Made by a program: the position numbers and the translations under genes. From the NCBI GenBank assembly GCA_030765045.1, contig CM060965.1:152500374-152564373 (forward strand): 64,000 bases of DNA, read 5' to 3'. Positions within the stretch are counted from its first letter, which is position 1. Every line of letters begins with the position of its first letter. Source of the stretch: Tenodera sinensis. Its lineage: Eukaryota; Arthropoda; Insecta; Mantodea; Mantidae. Shown piece after piece: positions 1 to 11,989 of the stretch. The notes beneath the pieces are model-generated. The model was not told the DNA's origin. It was given only the letters and a program-made list of their open reading frames with translations, and ran no database searches.

Positions 1-592
1 TTTAGAAAAAAGTCCACGTGTATGTGTGTGTGTCTGTGTGTGTATCTGTCTATGAACAGCATAACTAATAAACGAAACTCGGTTAAAAACCATAGTTGGT
101 ATTTAAGTTTAATATCTTTCAAGGATGCAACACGAGATTTTGAAGAAAATTCCCCCACCCTAAACTACCCCTTTTATGGAAAATTTTGATTTCCTCAAAC
201 TCCAACGATTTTGATTAAAATGCCATATGCTTAAGATATTTTTATGGCAAATGAAATGCATATTTGGAATTTTCTGGCTATAGCTCATGTAGTACTATTT
301 AGTTTTGATGATATTTGCGTAACTGGTAAACCGTAAGAGATAGACCAAATCTTACTATAGGTACAAAAATGTAGATCTCGTTAAAACATACATTTTATGT
401 CCATATGCATTTTTTGTGGAGGGAACCATTTCAGATATTTTACTTGCTATTCTTTGAATTGAATGTTCTCAAATAGAAGTACGTTATTAGATTTTTTGTC
501 TATTGACCATGCAAAGAGAATGGAATTTCAAAGCCATCACATAGCGAGCAGCTACCACTTAAAGCCTACTGTACTCCCAATTCCCCTTACAC

Positions 593-645
<53 letters not shown>

Positions 646-770
646 TAGAAATAAGATAATTTTTGCAAATATTTATTTTTATTAACATGAAGTGGATAGA
701 AGAATAAGTGTTTATTAGAGTAGTTTGCATACTAATAGAGGAAGTCATGAGGGCGTAGCAATCAGTGAAT
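1..770 (+). mobile_element. GT-tract MITE-like family, copy 1 (left end cut by window)
   Basis: The sequence follows the full copy at 39968-40890 over most of its length. It shares the short GT tract, the 'aacagcataact' block, the 'ggtaaaccgtaagagatag' block and the closing 'aggaagtcatg' region. No coding capacity is visible. A 47-nt poly-A run (597-643) replaces part of the conserved 3' section. Diverged and probably inactive. Confidence 0.75.
597..643. repeat. Poly-A tract, 47 nt
   Basis: Uninterrupted run of A inside the first GT-tract element. It could be an expanded A-run or the tail of a small retroposed insertion; no flanking duplication was recognised. Confidence 0.9.
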
Positions 771-1700
771 TATTTTGTAGTTTTATGGAAGGACCAGCTA
801 ATAATGACAGAGTATCGTAAAACTAGAAGATGTAAAGGTTTGGCTCCATGTGAAGGTTTAATGTGGATGGTCTGACGCGAACAGGCTAGCCTGAGGGTGC
901 AAGGCACACAGGTGCACAGCACATCCGGTCAGGTTCGATGGAATTTCTCGTGCTGAAAATATTCGACGTCAATACTCTAGACCCTACACATTAAGTTATA
1001 AACGATTTCCAAACACATAAAGTGTGCTGAAGTCTGGGCCGCAGCATGGTGAAAGTTAAAGAGGGAATATGACATGCAAATTCATTTCCTCACCTATGCG
1101 TGTCCAGGACTTGTGAAGCGGGAAGAATACCCTTCAGTTGGGTAATTAACTTGCTTTCATCTTTATAAGCCTTAGAGAAACTTTCTCAGAAAATGGTGAA
1201 CAAACATTTTATGGGGTCCTGTGTTCGATGTTTATTCAGACGTGGAGATGATTTCTAATATTGCTGTGAGTCATTGCTCGTCACACAAATGGCATTTTAA
1301 AGTGTATAGTGTAGTAAGTAATAATGAAAATATATGTATATGGATATATAATAGTTGATCAAAAGGAAATAGTTTTGCCAAGCAATTAAATATACTTAAA
1401 GCGTCAGACTTCTGTATCAGTAGTAGCGTTATAGAAATTGGAGCAGTGTTAACTATAAAAATGAATACAATGCAGGGAGTTATCGAGCTAAGAATATCGA
1501 AACAAAAGAGGTGCATATTACACTGAAAATTAATAAGCATTTGATTAAATTTCGGAAGGACGTAAGGTCGTTTATGAAGGCAGAGGAAAGGTAGTTGTGA
1601 TGAGAGTCAAAATAGATAACATAAAGACAATTTTCACACAATAAAAACATTTTGGCGTAGAAAAATATGAATTCTTTAAGTTCGTCAAAAATATAATGAA
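771..1700. other. Unassigned AT-rich spacer
   Basis: No convincing coding region, RNA gene or repeat family recognised. Positions 850-960 are somewhat GC-richer. The short open frames here look random. Confidence 0.5.
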
Positions 1701-2458
1701 TAGGGCTCGGATTTTTGTGACATGTAATATTTTTATCCTGTCTTATTTTCCCATATCTAAGTCAATTTAAGCATGTTTCCAACGTTTTTGAACGCAATGA
1801 ATAATCTTTTATGGATTATATAAATGCATACTTGATCATATTTTAGTGTTAGGTCATATTTTGTCCAAATATACGAATAAGAGCATACTTTTAGTCATAT
1901 TTTATGTAGTATTTAACTTACAGTGAGATTTAGATTTTTAATAACCTTGACGAAAGTGATTCAACTTCATTAAAAATGTAGAATTGTTTTTATTCGCCAT
2001 GTAAAGAAATTTAGCTACATAAAATAACATTTCTTTAGTCCATCACTTGCCTTGAAACTGTGAGCACGAAATTGTGTGATGTATAAGTATTGTGAAGGCA
2101 ACTGAAAGTGAGTTATCGAGGTGCTTGAAACAAATCCTGCACATACAAATTTGTGTAAAATTGGTGACATTGTTTGTGACAAAGAAGCAGAAGTCCATGA
2201 AAATGAATCAGAACTTTCTGCTAATGATTTCCCTTGTTTCAAGTTTGCCCCGTTATATCATGTAATGTAGAAAGAAGTTTCTCCAAGTATCAGACTCTAG
2301 TTGCTGACAACCACAGATCCTTCAAGTATGACCATGTAAAACTGCATGTCGTTATCCAGTGCAATTCTGAAGGTTGAGATGCATGAATTATTTAATCTGT
2401 AACTATTTAAAGTAAGTATATTTTTTTCGTGTTTCAGGTCATAAATATCCGAGCCCTA
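1701..2458 (+). mobile_element. Degraded hAT-type DNA transposon, 758 bp
   Basis: The ends are inverted copies: 'tagggctcggat' at 1701-1712 and its imperfect complement ending 'atccgagcccta' at 2458. The flanks form a degraded 8-bp target duplication, ataatgaa (1693-1700) against gtaatgga (2459-2466), 6 of 8 matching. An 8-bp duplication is typical of hAT elements. A hAT transposase C-terminal fragment lies inside, reading towards the right end. At 758 bp it is internally deleted and non-autonomous. Confidence 0.75.
2227..2377 (+). pseudogene. hAT transposase C-terminal (dimerisation region) fragment
   Basis: After a frameshift near 2263, the frame 2264-2377 reads 38 codons starting NVERSFSKYQTL and continuing with an LxVADNxRSF-like stretch and 'VVIQCN' before a stop. 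This is the well-known C-terminal block of hAT/ZBED-like transposases, where S-V-E-R-S-F-S is followed by TxNR. Just upstream, 'DFPCFKFAPL' in another frame fits the same protein. Only the tail survives inside the 758-bp element, so no active enzyme is encoded. Confidence 0.65.
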
Positions 2459-2534
2459 GTAATGGATATTAAATTACTTTGAAGTTGTTAGCGGCAGCGT
2501 TTCAGCTTCCATATTCACTCACATTCGCTGGGTG

Positions 2535-2662
2535 GGTGGAAGGAAAGGATCCTGCAGAGTAGTGAGTGATCCTAGATAAAGGAAAATTCTCCCACCTCCA
2601 CCGGGAACCGAATCCGGAGCCTCTGGGTTGAGAAACCAGAACACTGACCACTCGACTACAGA
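2535..2662 (-). mobile_element. tRNA-derived SINE
   Basis: Read on the minus strand, an A-box-like 'tagtcgagtggtcagtgttc' is followed by a B-box-like 'ggattcggttcccgg', as in tRNA-derived SINE heads. No full tRNA fold or intact acceptor stem is present, so this is not a functional tRNA gene. Confidence 0.6.
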
Positions 2663-2739
2663 AGGAGTCAACAGTAACTTTGTTGAATAATAATAATATT
2701 ATGTAACGTACGTGACGTCATCAGAAAATGGACCAATAC

Positions 2740-3372
2740 ATTGAAAAAAAAAAAAAAGCTGAATTTTGTCCGATCACAGCAGATAGAGTGAAGTTACCTT
2801 TGACTCTACGACAACTGACTTCGACCGAAAGGCGATCTTTTGTGTCTATACCCCTAGGGGGATGGATGAGGCGAATGGATCTGAAGGACGGCCGGAACGT
2901 TGCCACGACAGAGCAGGTGGCAGACTCCCTATATTTTCCCAGCTAGAAGCACCCCGGCGGAGACTGGCTCGACCTCTCCCACCCCTTCGGGTTCGCACTC
3001 CCAAGAGCGACGCAGGACTCGAAAAGTGACTCCCCTCCCCCCTCGGGTTTGCATCATATCATGGGGGCCCGGAAACTAGTAGGCTCGCCCTCCAATCGGG
3101 GGACCAGATTTGTTCCCCTTGCCGCTCTGCTGCCGCGACGCTCGCCGACGCTTCCAACCTTGAAAGAAACCTAACGGGATGAAGGGTGAAATGAAATAAT
3201 TAATGGGGGACAGGAAATTCGGAGGATATGGAACTCCTTCCCAGCATTCACCTGACGACCCGGGGAAACCTCCGAAATAACCCAAGGGTGAGCAAGGTCA
3301 GCCACGGGGATCGAACCTGCGAACTCCTGAATGCGGGCCACAGGGTTACATCCCGCTCGGTTAGCAACATTT
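2740..3372 (-). mobile_element. GC-rich SINE copy with long body
   Basis: On the minus strand a tRNA-like head (about 3372-3290, B-box 'gcaggttcgatccccg') runs into 'tcggaggtttccccgggtc', matching the body of the copies at 6145 and 22083. The GC-rich sequence continues to about 2740 and may be an extended body or a second element. Open frames on both strands in this block look like by-products of its composition. Confidence 0.5.
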
Positions 3373-3479
3373 CACCAAAAGTCTTAGGTATCCCATTGAG
3401 CTATGGAGTAATATACATTGTAGCTGTGTTACACTTTACCAGATGAAGTCATAACATGGCAGAGCTAAGGAGCTAATGA

Positions 3480-4318
3480 AGAGGTAAAAAATTAAAAAGG
3501 AACAATACGAAAACAGAATACCAAAAGCAAAGCCGCAAACCAAGTTTCAGCGAGTGAATCACATCGACCTCGCTGTGATTTCTGGGTTGTGTTCTAAATA
3601 CGTATGACAGCTGAGTTAATGTGGATGACACGTGTTTCGAAAGAGATTGCTTTTCAGCTGTCAAACAACATTCACACAAATAATATGATTGTTGGCAATC
3701 AAGGAGGTTACGTAGCATAAGTTATCTATTTCCGAGGGATCAATTGAAGCTGAAAGGTTTGGTCATTTAATTCAAGGAATATGATTTAAAAAGAGCTATA
3801 ATTCTTATAGTCCAAAAACAGGCATTCCAATTATTGTGTCCTTCCTTGTCTTAAAATAACATTTCAGTTAAAATAGAGCTGGATTTTAGCTTACCTTACA
3901 AGCAGTTTAAAAAACAATTAAATATGGGCATTATTTGCATGTGATTTTCAGCTGTATCACTTATTGTTATCTGCAGAATCATTTGCAATTCTAGTCTTAT
4001 ATACTTGTTTAACATATGTTTCATTTTTAGTCTTAGTTTCTTAATACTTTATTGTATTCTCTTTCTATTATATTCAAACTTGTTTAATTATTGCTCACTC
4101 TGTTGTATCACTTATTCGCTTGGTCAGTATACAATTTGCAATGTCTTGTCTTCAATAATATATGTATATATAATTATGTATGTATTTAATATATGTATAG
4201 TTTATTTTTAGTTTCTTTGTATAGGTTCTTATATTCTTGTTTTGCATTTACTCAAGCTTGTGTAAATAAATTAAATGTAGCTACTGTAATTGGAGCTTTG
4301 CTCTGTTGTAGCACAAAT
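3480..4318. other. AT-rich stretch, possible LINE 3' end before the TAAA array
   Basis: No gene recognised. The sequence from about 3990 is pyrimidine/AT-rich and runs directly into (TAAA)n. Some non-LTR retrotransposons end this way, but no reverse-transcriptase sequence was seen here. Confidence 0.3.
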
Positions 4319-4586
<268 letters not shown>

Positions 4587-4778
4587 CAAAATAATTAAAT
4601 GTGTTGGCGACAGTAGCTCCACGGTCATATTTAATTTATAAACTGCAAATGCATATAACATAATTATTACACTGCTAAGGTATGTGAACTAGAATAAGTT
4701 AATGTACTTGTATGTAAAGATGAATTCCACGATGGCAGCTTTGAAATCGCTAAGTAAAACAATAATTACGTTTGTATC

Positions 4779-5095
4779 GCCTCCTTAGCGCGGTGGTAAC
4801 GCTGCTGCTTACCAAACCCTAGATTCGATTCCCGGCACCGGCGCGGGGATTTTCTCCCACTGGGACACCTGGTACGGGGTGCACTCAGACTCATTAGGTC
4901 CCTGGGGAACCAATTGAGGAGTTACTTGATTGGAAAGTAGCGACTCCTGGTTGCGAAGGTCGCATAACCAGTTCACTACGTCCCACCTCCAGTTTTAATG
5001 ACGCCTGTGATGGGCAGAAGTAGGCGACGCAGCGACCGGGCGGTAGACTTAGGCCCAGAAAGGGCTCTTGTGCCTCAGGGTTAGTTGCATTTGCA
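4779..5095 (+). mobile_element. tRNA-derived SINE, family shared with 27363
   Basis: The head 'gcctccttagcgcggtggta' and a B-box-like 'gattcgattcccgg' are followed by a body that matches the copy at 27363-27697 almost end to end. Shared blocks include 'cggggtgcac', 'ggtcc', 'accaattgagga', 'aagtagcgac' and 'actacgtcc'. Length is about 320 bp. Confidence 0.8.
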
Positions 5096-5139
5096 TGGTT
5101 ATACTACCCTAGTGATTTGTAATTTTTAAGGGTACCTCC

Positions 5140-5262
5140 TTGCCATTTGCCAGTTATGAGACTGAGGAAAACTTAGGAAACGTCGAGGACGGTTCTCGTT
5201 GGATTTCAACTGCGGACCTCCGGCTCACGAATATGTGCTTTAACAAGCTCGGCCACACACCT
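5140..5262 (-). mobile_element. tRNA-derived SINE fragment
   Basis: On the minus strand, 'gtgtggccgagcttgttaaag' resembles a tRNA A-box region, and 'ggtccgcagttgaaatcc' a decayed B-box region about 40 nt later. It lies directly beside the next GT-tract element. Confidence 0.5.
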
Positions 5263-5264
5263 AG

Positions 5265-5313
<49 letters not shown>

Positions 5314-5660
5314 CGCTCGTGTTTACGAACAGCATAATTGAAAAGAATATTATAAATCTTCAAATTTAAGTTTAACATCCTTCATGAAATTTCCTCACCC
5401 CAAATAATCCGATATATGAGAAACATTTAGCTACCTTTTGTTTTCTCGAAAACAATCTCAACGAGTTTGATTAAAATTACGTATATATATGAGATATTGG
5501 TATGACAAATGAAATGGATATTCTGAGTCCTCTTTATTTCAATTGAATTCCTCTAAACGGCAAGCCGTAAGAGATACAAAAAAGTTATACAAAAGTATTT
5601 GAACTCTCAATTATTTTCGTATCGTTAGCCGTTTCCGAAGTATTCCTTGCTGCACGTTAA
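5263..5660 (+). mobile_element. GT-tract MITE-like family, copy 2 (partial, diverged)
   Basis: A (GT)n/(GC)n tract (5269-5316) is followed by 'acgaacagcataat', 'agtttaacatccttcatga', 'caacgagtttgattaaaat' and 'gacaaatgaaatg', in the same order as in the full copy. The 3' end is missing or too diverged. Confidence 0.7.
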
Positions 5661-6144
5661 GTTTCCTCGCATATTTGAAAAGTATGACCTCCAAATACGT
5701 AAAATCAATCCAAACATTTAAGTAAATAAGAATGTACCTGTATATAACATTTCTGTGAAAACAAACAATAATGCTTAATGAACATGAAGAGTAGGTATAG
5801 TGAGAAAGGCTGACAGGATCACAGCTGACAGATAGACACACTCTGTCATAATCTTAGACGGGGTATAAGGCTTTCAGAGCAGAGAGTTAACATGAAAATG
5901 CTCTCCAGGGTTTAAATCTTCCCACTTTAAAAAGTGGAACAAGAGCCCAGTGCTTTCCCACGGTGATTCTCCTCACGTCTGCACCGCGCCAGACCACACG
6001 TATTTTACAGAAAGCAGAAACAACACGTACACACGTGTATATCTGAATTCATTCCGTCCTACGTGTGACATTCAATACTGACCAATCCAACCCATGAGTG
6101 GCTTTAATTTCAACCAGCCATGGTCATACCAGTAGTATGTTGTA
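5661..6144. other. Unassigned AT-rich spacer
   Basis: No gene, RNA or clear repeat recognised; short open frames look random. Confidence 0.4.
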
Positions 6145-6243
6145 AATCGAGGGGGGTGGTGCCGCGGTAACGTGTGACTTGCATTCGGGAGTTCGCGGGT
6201 TCGATCCTGACTTGGGTTTTCGAGGTTTCCCCTTGTCACTTAG
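6145..6243 (+). mobile_element. tRNA-derived SINE (type ending in 'tttccccttgtcacttag')
   Basis: A B-box-like 'gcgggttcgatcctg' is followed by 'tgggttttcgaggtttcccc' and 'ttgtcacttag'. The same tail occurs at 22083-22205, and a related one in reverse at 3232-3372. Confidence 0.65.
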
Positions 6244-6317
6244 ACGAAAGCTGGAGTGCTTCTATTCCACGATTTCGTTTTTATTTACTTATCATCTTAT
6301 AGGTACACTTTCTGGCT

Positions 6318-6765
6318 CATGTTGTATGACGGCGCCGGACTGATGGCACGAATGTTTGCGCATTGTAAATACTGCTCTCGGCGCTAGGTGGTGTTGTGTG
6401 GTCGCTGTACTCTCGTGAGAAGGACGTTGTACGACAACAGACCCGGAGTAATCGGCTATGGTAATTGCTCTGCGGGGCCTGCAATTGTTAGGGACTTCCG
6501 CGCATCTCTGTGGCCCGTCTCCCTCGACCCTGTGGCGTCCTGCGGCTCCCTCACTTCATCCCTTCATCCTGTGGAGTATTAGCGCACGTAGGATCTATGT
6601 TGGTCGAAGTGTGCGAGCTGTCCACTCTGCCCTTGAATATCGAAAATTGTCGAAATGGGATTATCGCACCTCCATCTCAACAGTCTATATCCTGACGCAT
6701 TTGATTTTAAGTTGGTTTGTAACTTAATTAACTCTAAGTGACAGAATCATATTCTAAATACAAAT
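6318..6765 (+). other. GC-richer block, possible solo LTR
   Basis: The block starts near 'tgttgtatgacggcgccgg', is much GC-richer than its flanks and ends near an 'aataaag' signal (about 6763). That pattern would fit an insect retrovirus-like LTR. I found no matching target duplication, primer-binding site or second LTR. Overlapping short open frames here are not convincing genes. Confidence 0.2.
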
Positions 6766-7435
6766 AAAGGGAAGGTCGTTCTCATTTGACAGTTAAGCAT
6801 GTATATAAATTCCATGAATTAACACATCATACGAAGTATTCTATTCGAGAAACAGTTTTGCCGTTCGTAAATATCACTCTGGTGTTACTACAGATAATCT
6901 GAAGCTACAACATTTCGATATAAGATGCACTTTAAAAAATCGTATTTTTATATCACATTGATTATATTTAGATACATTCTGCATTAAGCCTGAACATATT
7001 ACCACTACAAATTTGTAAGTTAATTTAAACATAGTTATGCATTTCTTTTGCTAAATCTGTGTTAACATTGCTGCCACTACAAGTGACTTTAAAAAGAATC
7101 TACTTTCTCTACCCTCTATCGTGTATTAGTGCGTATACAAAAGTTTATTTTTATAACTACATTATTGAGATAAACTTTTGCAGAAATACCTACATTACAC
7201 ATTTGCTATAGGTGGATACAGAGGATAAAGTGATGGTAAAACAATGTTTATGAACTTGACACCATATGCTATATACTCTTACCATAACATTGGCAGGAAC
7301 AATGAATTTCGATAGGACTTTAAAAGAATAAGGCAGTATTTGAACAATTTGAACCATTAGTAACGGATATCTCAGAATTAGCTTAGGCCGCAAAAAGTTA
7401 TTTGAAATAAATTTGGTTTTAAAGATATTATATTG
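6766..7435. other. Unassigned AT-rich spacer
   Basis: Nothing recognised apart from AT-rich sequence leading into the pyrimidine microsatellite. Confidence 0.4.
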
Positions 7436-7515
7436 TTTCTTTCTTTCTTCTTTCTTCTTCTTCTTCTTCTTCTTCTTCTTCTTCTTCTTCTTCTTCTTCT
7501 TCTTCTTCTTCTTCT

Positions 7516-7601
<86 letters not shown>
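7436..7601. repeat. (TTC)n-(TC)n-poly-T compound microsatellite
   Basis: TTC trinucleotides (about 7445-7520) pass into TC dinucleotides (to about 7546) and then a poly-T run of about 55 nt. The open frames across it are low-complexity artefacts. Confidence 0.95.
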
Positions 7602-7606
<5 letters not shown>

Positions 7607-7674
7607 TGTAGTGCGCTTTTGTTCTCGCCTAACGCTCACGAGCTAAACAAACTGTACAAATTCCTTCGGAATGA

Positions 7675-7900
7675 AAAGGACTTCACAGACTACTCCACAT
7701 GCCAGCATCTGGTTTCCAAGATCGCGGGTTCAAATCCGGTGGAGGGCGGTGGATTTTTTTTTTTTTTCGGTAGTAAAAGTCCTTAGCATGGTTTCCTTCA
7801 AAAGGGAAGTAACACCATTGGTCCTATGTCGTAGATTTACAGCACATAAAAGAACTTCAAGCTTGATACGGAGGCCTCTGAGCAAAATTAAGTGGTCTTT
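7675..7900 (+). mobile_element. tRNA-derived SINE
   Basis: A B-box-like 'gcgggttcaaatccggt' (about 7724-7740) is followed by a T-run. Downstream, 'tatgtcgtagatttacagca' and 'cacataaaagaact' look like a SINE body. The open frames on both strands here belong to the repeat. Confidence 0.5.
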
Positions 7901-7959
7901 CACAACCAATGAGACGCTGAGAAACATAACAGTTAAAGAGCGTCCATAAGGAAAAAGCT

Positions 7960-8347
7960 ATATTTTTTATAGGCTACTCCTAGAAAATTTAATATACACC
8001 TTTTTTTTTTTATCTAGAGATGGTATTTTAACAAAAATCGTTTGGGCCATTTCTGCGGAAGTAAAAGTTTTCCAAATTTCTTCATTGGAAAGGGTAGAAC
8101 TGGGTTGGAGGATTTTCTTGAAAATCTTCGTCTCGGTCTTGGGAAGATACTGAATTAAGTTACCAAGGTTAATATTTATACGACTTTTCGTTTTTGGGTT
8201 AATGCAGTTCACAGACACACGCACACGTGGACCTTTTACTAAAAATTATTTTTTGGGAGGCTTCAAATATATACTTCTGATAAAATCTCGGAATCGAATT
8301 CCTGGCTTCTCTACTTATAGGTTATGTGATAGAGAAAGTAAAAATAT
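7960..8347 (-). mobile_element. GT-tract MITE-like family, copy 3 (partial)
   Basis: Reverse orientation. 'ttttaacaaaaatcgtt', 'ggaggattttcttgaaaatc', 'acttttcgtttttgggtt' and 'gttcacagacacacgcacac' match the reverse copies at 56590 and 61945. It ends near 'tagagaaagtaaaaat', the inverted-repeat end. The CA tract is only a few units long. Confidence 0.7.
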
Positions 8348-8953
8348 TCATTACTAACGTTTTCGTAAGCTTTACCAACGGTTTGCTGTATACAAATTAC
8401 ATTATGCTAAACAAATCAAAATTGCGGGATAGTATGTATAAACTTTCTTACCAGAGGAGAAAATATAAACATTTAATATGATCTCATCTTGAAACACTAA
8501 CAGTGAAAAGCATAGCATTTAAATTCTTAAATAAAATGACTTTCTAGAAGTTAAGAGAAAAGAATCCTTCGCATTTTGAGACACTGTTTTACACCATACA
8601 CGTTTACTTACATTTTGAACCCCGAGGAGCTATACTTCGTCAACTTATCACGTGATCAAGAAACCACAATTACTTACGCATCGCATCAAAGTATTAAAAC
8701 TTTGAAAATTATTTCATCAATAATGACAGGATGTATGTTTAATCCTTTGTGTGCATTATAAAAGATTGCCTTTTTATTTTTCTCAAATTAATGTAAAATT
8801 AAATAACATTTGTTAATACATATTATTTTAAGCAGTAGATAAGTGCAATCTAAAATATTATATTCTCACTTTTTTCTCACTGCTGTAAAAAGAAAGGGTA
8901 GTTGCCTAAATGTGAAGCATATAGAACTACCATGGCAAATTGATAACATACTG

Positions 8954-8955
<2 letters not shown>
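8348..8955. other. Unassigned AT-rich spacer
   Basis: No gene or repeat family recognised. Confidence 0.4.

Positions 8956-9037
<82 letters not shown>
8956..9037. repeat. (CA)n followed by poly-A
   Basis: About 18 CA units (8956-8991) pass directly into about 46 A residues. Confidence 0.95.
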
Positions 9038-9038
<1 letters not shown>

Positions 9039-9426
9039 ACTGACGCGTGTCATTTGTCATCCACTTGTCATCATGTTGGCAGGCTGCCACTTCTTACTTA
9101 GTAGGTACCTTTTTTGTAGTACGCCTCAAAAGACAAATTCAAAACACTTGTGAGTACAAACAAACTTTCCTTGGGGTATGTTCCCCCTAATGTCAACCCA
9201 AATTAGTCCACGAGCATGCATGTTATGAAATAAATTCCAAGTCTACAATTATTACAGCATGTGGAATTTGCTAAAAAACTTTGTTTTTCTGTTGCCGCAT
9301 TAGTTCATAGGGCAGTGACTTACATCTACTCTCATTTTATCTTCTGGTGCATTTACACTGTTTCTTCTGTTAGAGGCTAGATCAAGGTTACGCTAGTTAT
9401 CGCTCTTATGTGTGGCAAACTGCCAT

Positions 9427-9718
9427 TTTTACTTTCTCTACCACTTTACCTTTGAGAAAAAACCAATATAGCTACCTCCTTGAATATAACTACTTCTGAG
9501 GCCACCTGAATTTCTCTCTCTCCCTCTGTAGTGTGCGTGTATGTGCGTGGATGTGCGTGTGTCACGTAGCTAGTCATTCTGTCTGTGGACAGCATTACAA
9601 ATATGAAAAGTTGGACGAGTATCAAATTTGACATTTGACACGAGCATCTACGTGGGAAAGATTTTCAAGAAACTTCTTCCAAAACGCCATTAACATGGTA
9701 AAGTGCTCTGATATTTTT
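9427..9718 (+). mobile_element. GT-tract MITE-like family, copy 4 (5' part)
   Basis: It begins with the family end 'tttttactttctctac' and keeps 'gaggccacctgaat', a short GT-rich part and 'gtctgtggacagcat', then breaks down after about 290 nt. Confidence 0.65.
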
Positions 9719-10795
9719 TTCTCTCTTTTCACGATGGCTCTAAAGTTTCAATTTAACTCTCACTCTTTCAATCTACAGCCACGGTGAATGTTTCTTTAAC
9801 GACCTTCCAATAGTGACTGCTTTTCGTTTTCCTTACAAAGTTCAAGCATTCAACTTTAAAAAACATTAAATGCCCGTTCATTTGTTTCTCGTGTTCATGC
9901 AAGTTACATAATATTTTATTATAATTCCGATGTTCAATGTACAAATAATTGTAAAGTCTCGATATGAGTTTAAGTTAAATCGACTACAACTATGCTAAAA
10001 AGAAAGTTATATCACAGCTAACATGTATCCATCTAGACAACTCACAACTATGTAAGCCTCCCGTACATCTACAGCAATGTTATTAGGTAACTAGTATTTC
10101 CGGTTACTTTTGTTATGCTTAACAGAAATGAGATAAAAATAATAACTTTCTGTATGAACATTTTCTAGAATGGCTATGGAAATCACTTATAATGGACGCA
10201 GAAAGTCACATGACTATCACAAATTAGATCCTTCTTTTCACTCCCTTCTATATCCACGAATATTCTTGTACATCGGCATCGGCTTATACAGTTCGGAAAA
10301 TAAAACGGTGCGGTTCTCCTGGATATTCTCTTTTGGAATGTTTGCTTGAGCCATTGAATGAAACTTTGCGACCATTGTATTCTAAACTGTCAGAGATTAA
10401 CTTATGACACAACGATACTATGCAAAATCAGGTGCTTGACTCGATCTGAAGTGTGATTTGAGAGTAAATAAAACATAATTTAACGAACTTCGAGACCCTG
10501 TCAAACTGAAGCAACTAATTGCTCGACACAGCAAAGTAGTATACAAATTGCAGATACAGTGAGAAAGATATCACTGAAATATACTGAAGTGGATGCTCAT
10601 GGATACTTGATTAATGTTACCTTCTTAAACAATAGTATTCATTTATCTTCGACTTTTAAAAGTGCATTCCCTTTGTTTACCTTATGATTACATTTGGTTA
10701 CACAAAGTATTAAAATATATATAATAAGCAAATAAGCAGCAAAAGCAAGGTTACTTTAATGTTGTTCTTAGTGTTTTCATTAGTGCTACAAAATG
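9719..10795. other. Unassigned AT-rich spacer
   Basis: Nothing recognised on either strand beyond AT-rich single-copy-looking sequence. Confidence 0.4.
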
Positions 10796-11058
<263 letters not shown>

Positions 11059-11515
11059 AGCATCATCAACTGATCATTGTAGTAGCATAAGTACTTTTTA
11101 TACACTGTTTCCAATGCAATACAAAAAACCAAACAGCACAAAATAATAGTTTAGCAGGTAAATGGCTGCATGCGTCGAAGTTGGGTTCGTTAACTCTTTT
11201 TAACGGGTTTAAGTTACTTTGAATTATATATACAAGGGCTTATAATGCTTAAACAAAAACATAAAATCGGTATCTCCCTGATTTCGTGAATGTTTCTAAA
11301 AATATATAACTGTGATACATCTTTATACTCACTGCCTCACAAACTTAAAAGTCAGTTTTTAAAATTAAAATGTTAACATTGGACATATGAAAGTTGTGGG
11401 ACACATATGTATGGGACTTGCTAAAACGTTGTTGCATTGTTGAAGACGTATACGCCCATTTTTAGCTAATGATATACGGCACCAGTCCGCCACTGCACAA
11501 TACAAAAACGCTTAC

Positions 11516-11575
11516 CTGCATAGACGATAACGAGATGCACTGGCGCGGGTGGAAGGACTCACAAAGAATGTCCAT
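11516..11575 (-). other. Candidate 5' coding exon in a GC-richer island
   Basis: On the minus strand an ATG with a favourable context (aagATGG) at 11575 opens 20 codons starting MDILCESFHPRQ. These end exactly at a good splice donor (ATGCAG|GTAAGC, GT at 11515-11514). The island of about 11470-11990 is clearly GC-richer than its surroundings, as a promoter/first exon often is. It points left, like the smoothelin-like gene, so it could be an alternative promoter of that gene or the start of another gene. No downstream exon was found to prove it. Confidence 0.3.
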
Positions 11576-11989
11576 CTTAATGACAGCCAACAGCAATAAG
11601 GACAAAGCACTGTCGTCAGCCGAGCAAACAAAAGACTGCGCGGGACGGGCTGGCAAGGCGTTCCCAAACCTCTCCGTAGCCCATCTGACGTCTGACTAGT
11701 AGCGAACAAGGTGTACACTATATCTGCAGACTACGCTCTGCGTGTCTGGAGGGTGGGCGGGACGGCAACAGAAGGAAGGAAGGAACTTCTCTTCACCAAC
11801 CGTTTATTTATTTACTGCACAGATCAATGGGTTACAAAACGACCTAACGCCAGTGGGCTACATGAAACCCGGTCCCTTGCCATTAGGATGCTGCATGCAC
11901 TTCAGTCTCCCAAACTGCTGGTGGCGACCCCCTCCGCGGGATGCCTTTCGAACGGTCGCAGTAGATATTTGAAACTTTCATCGCATTCA

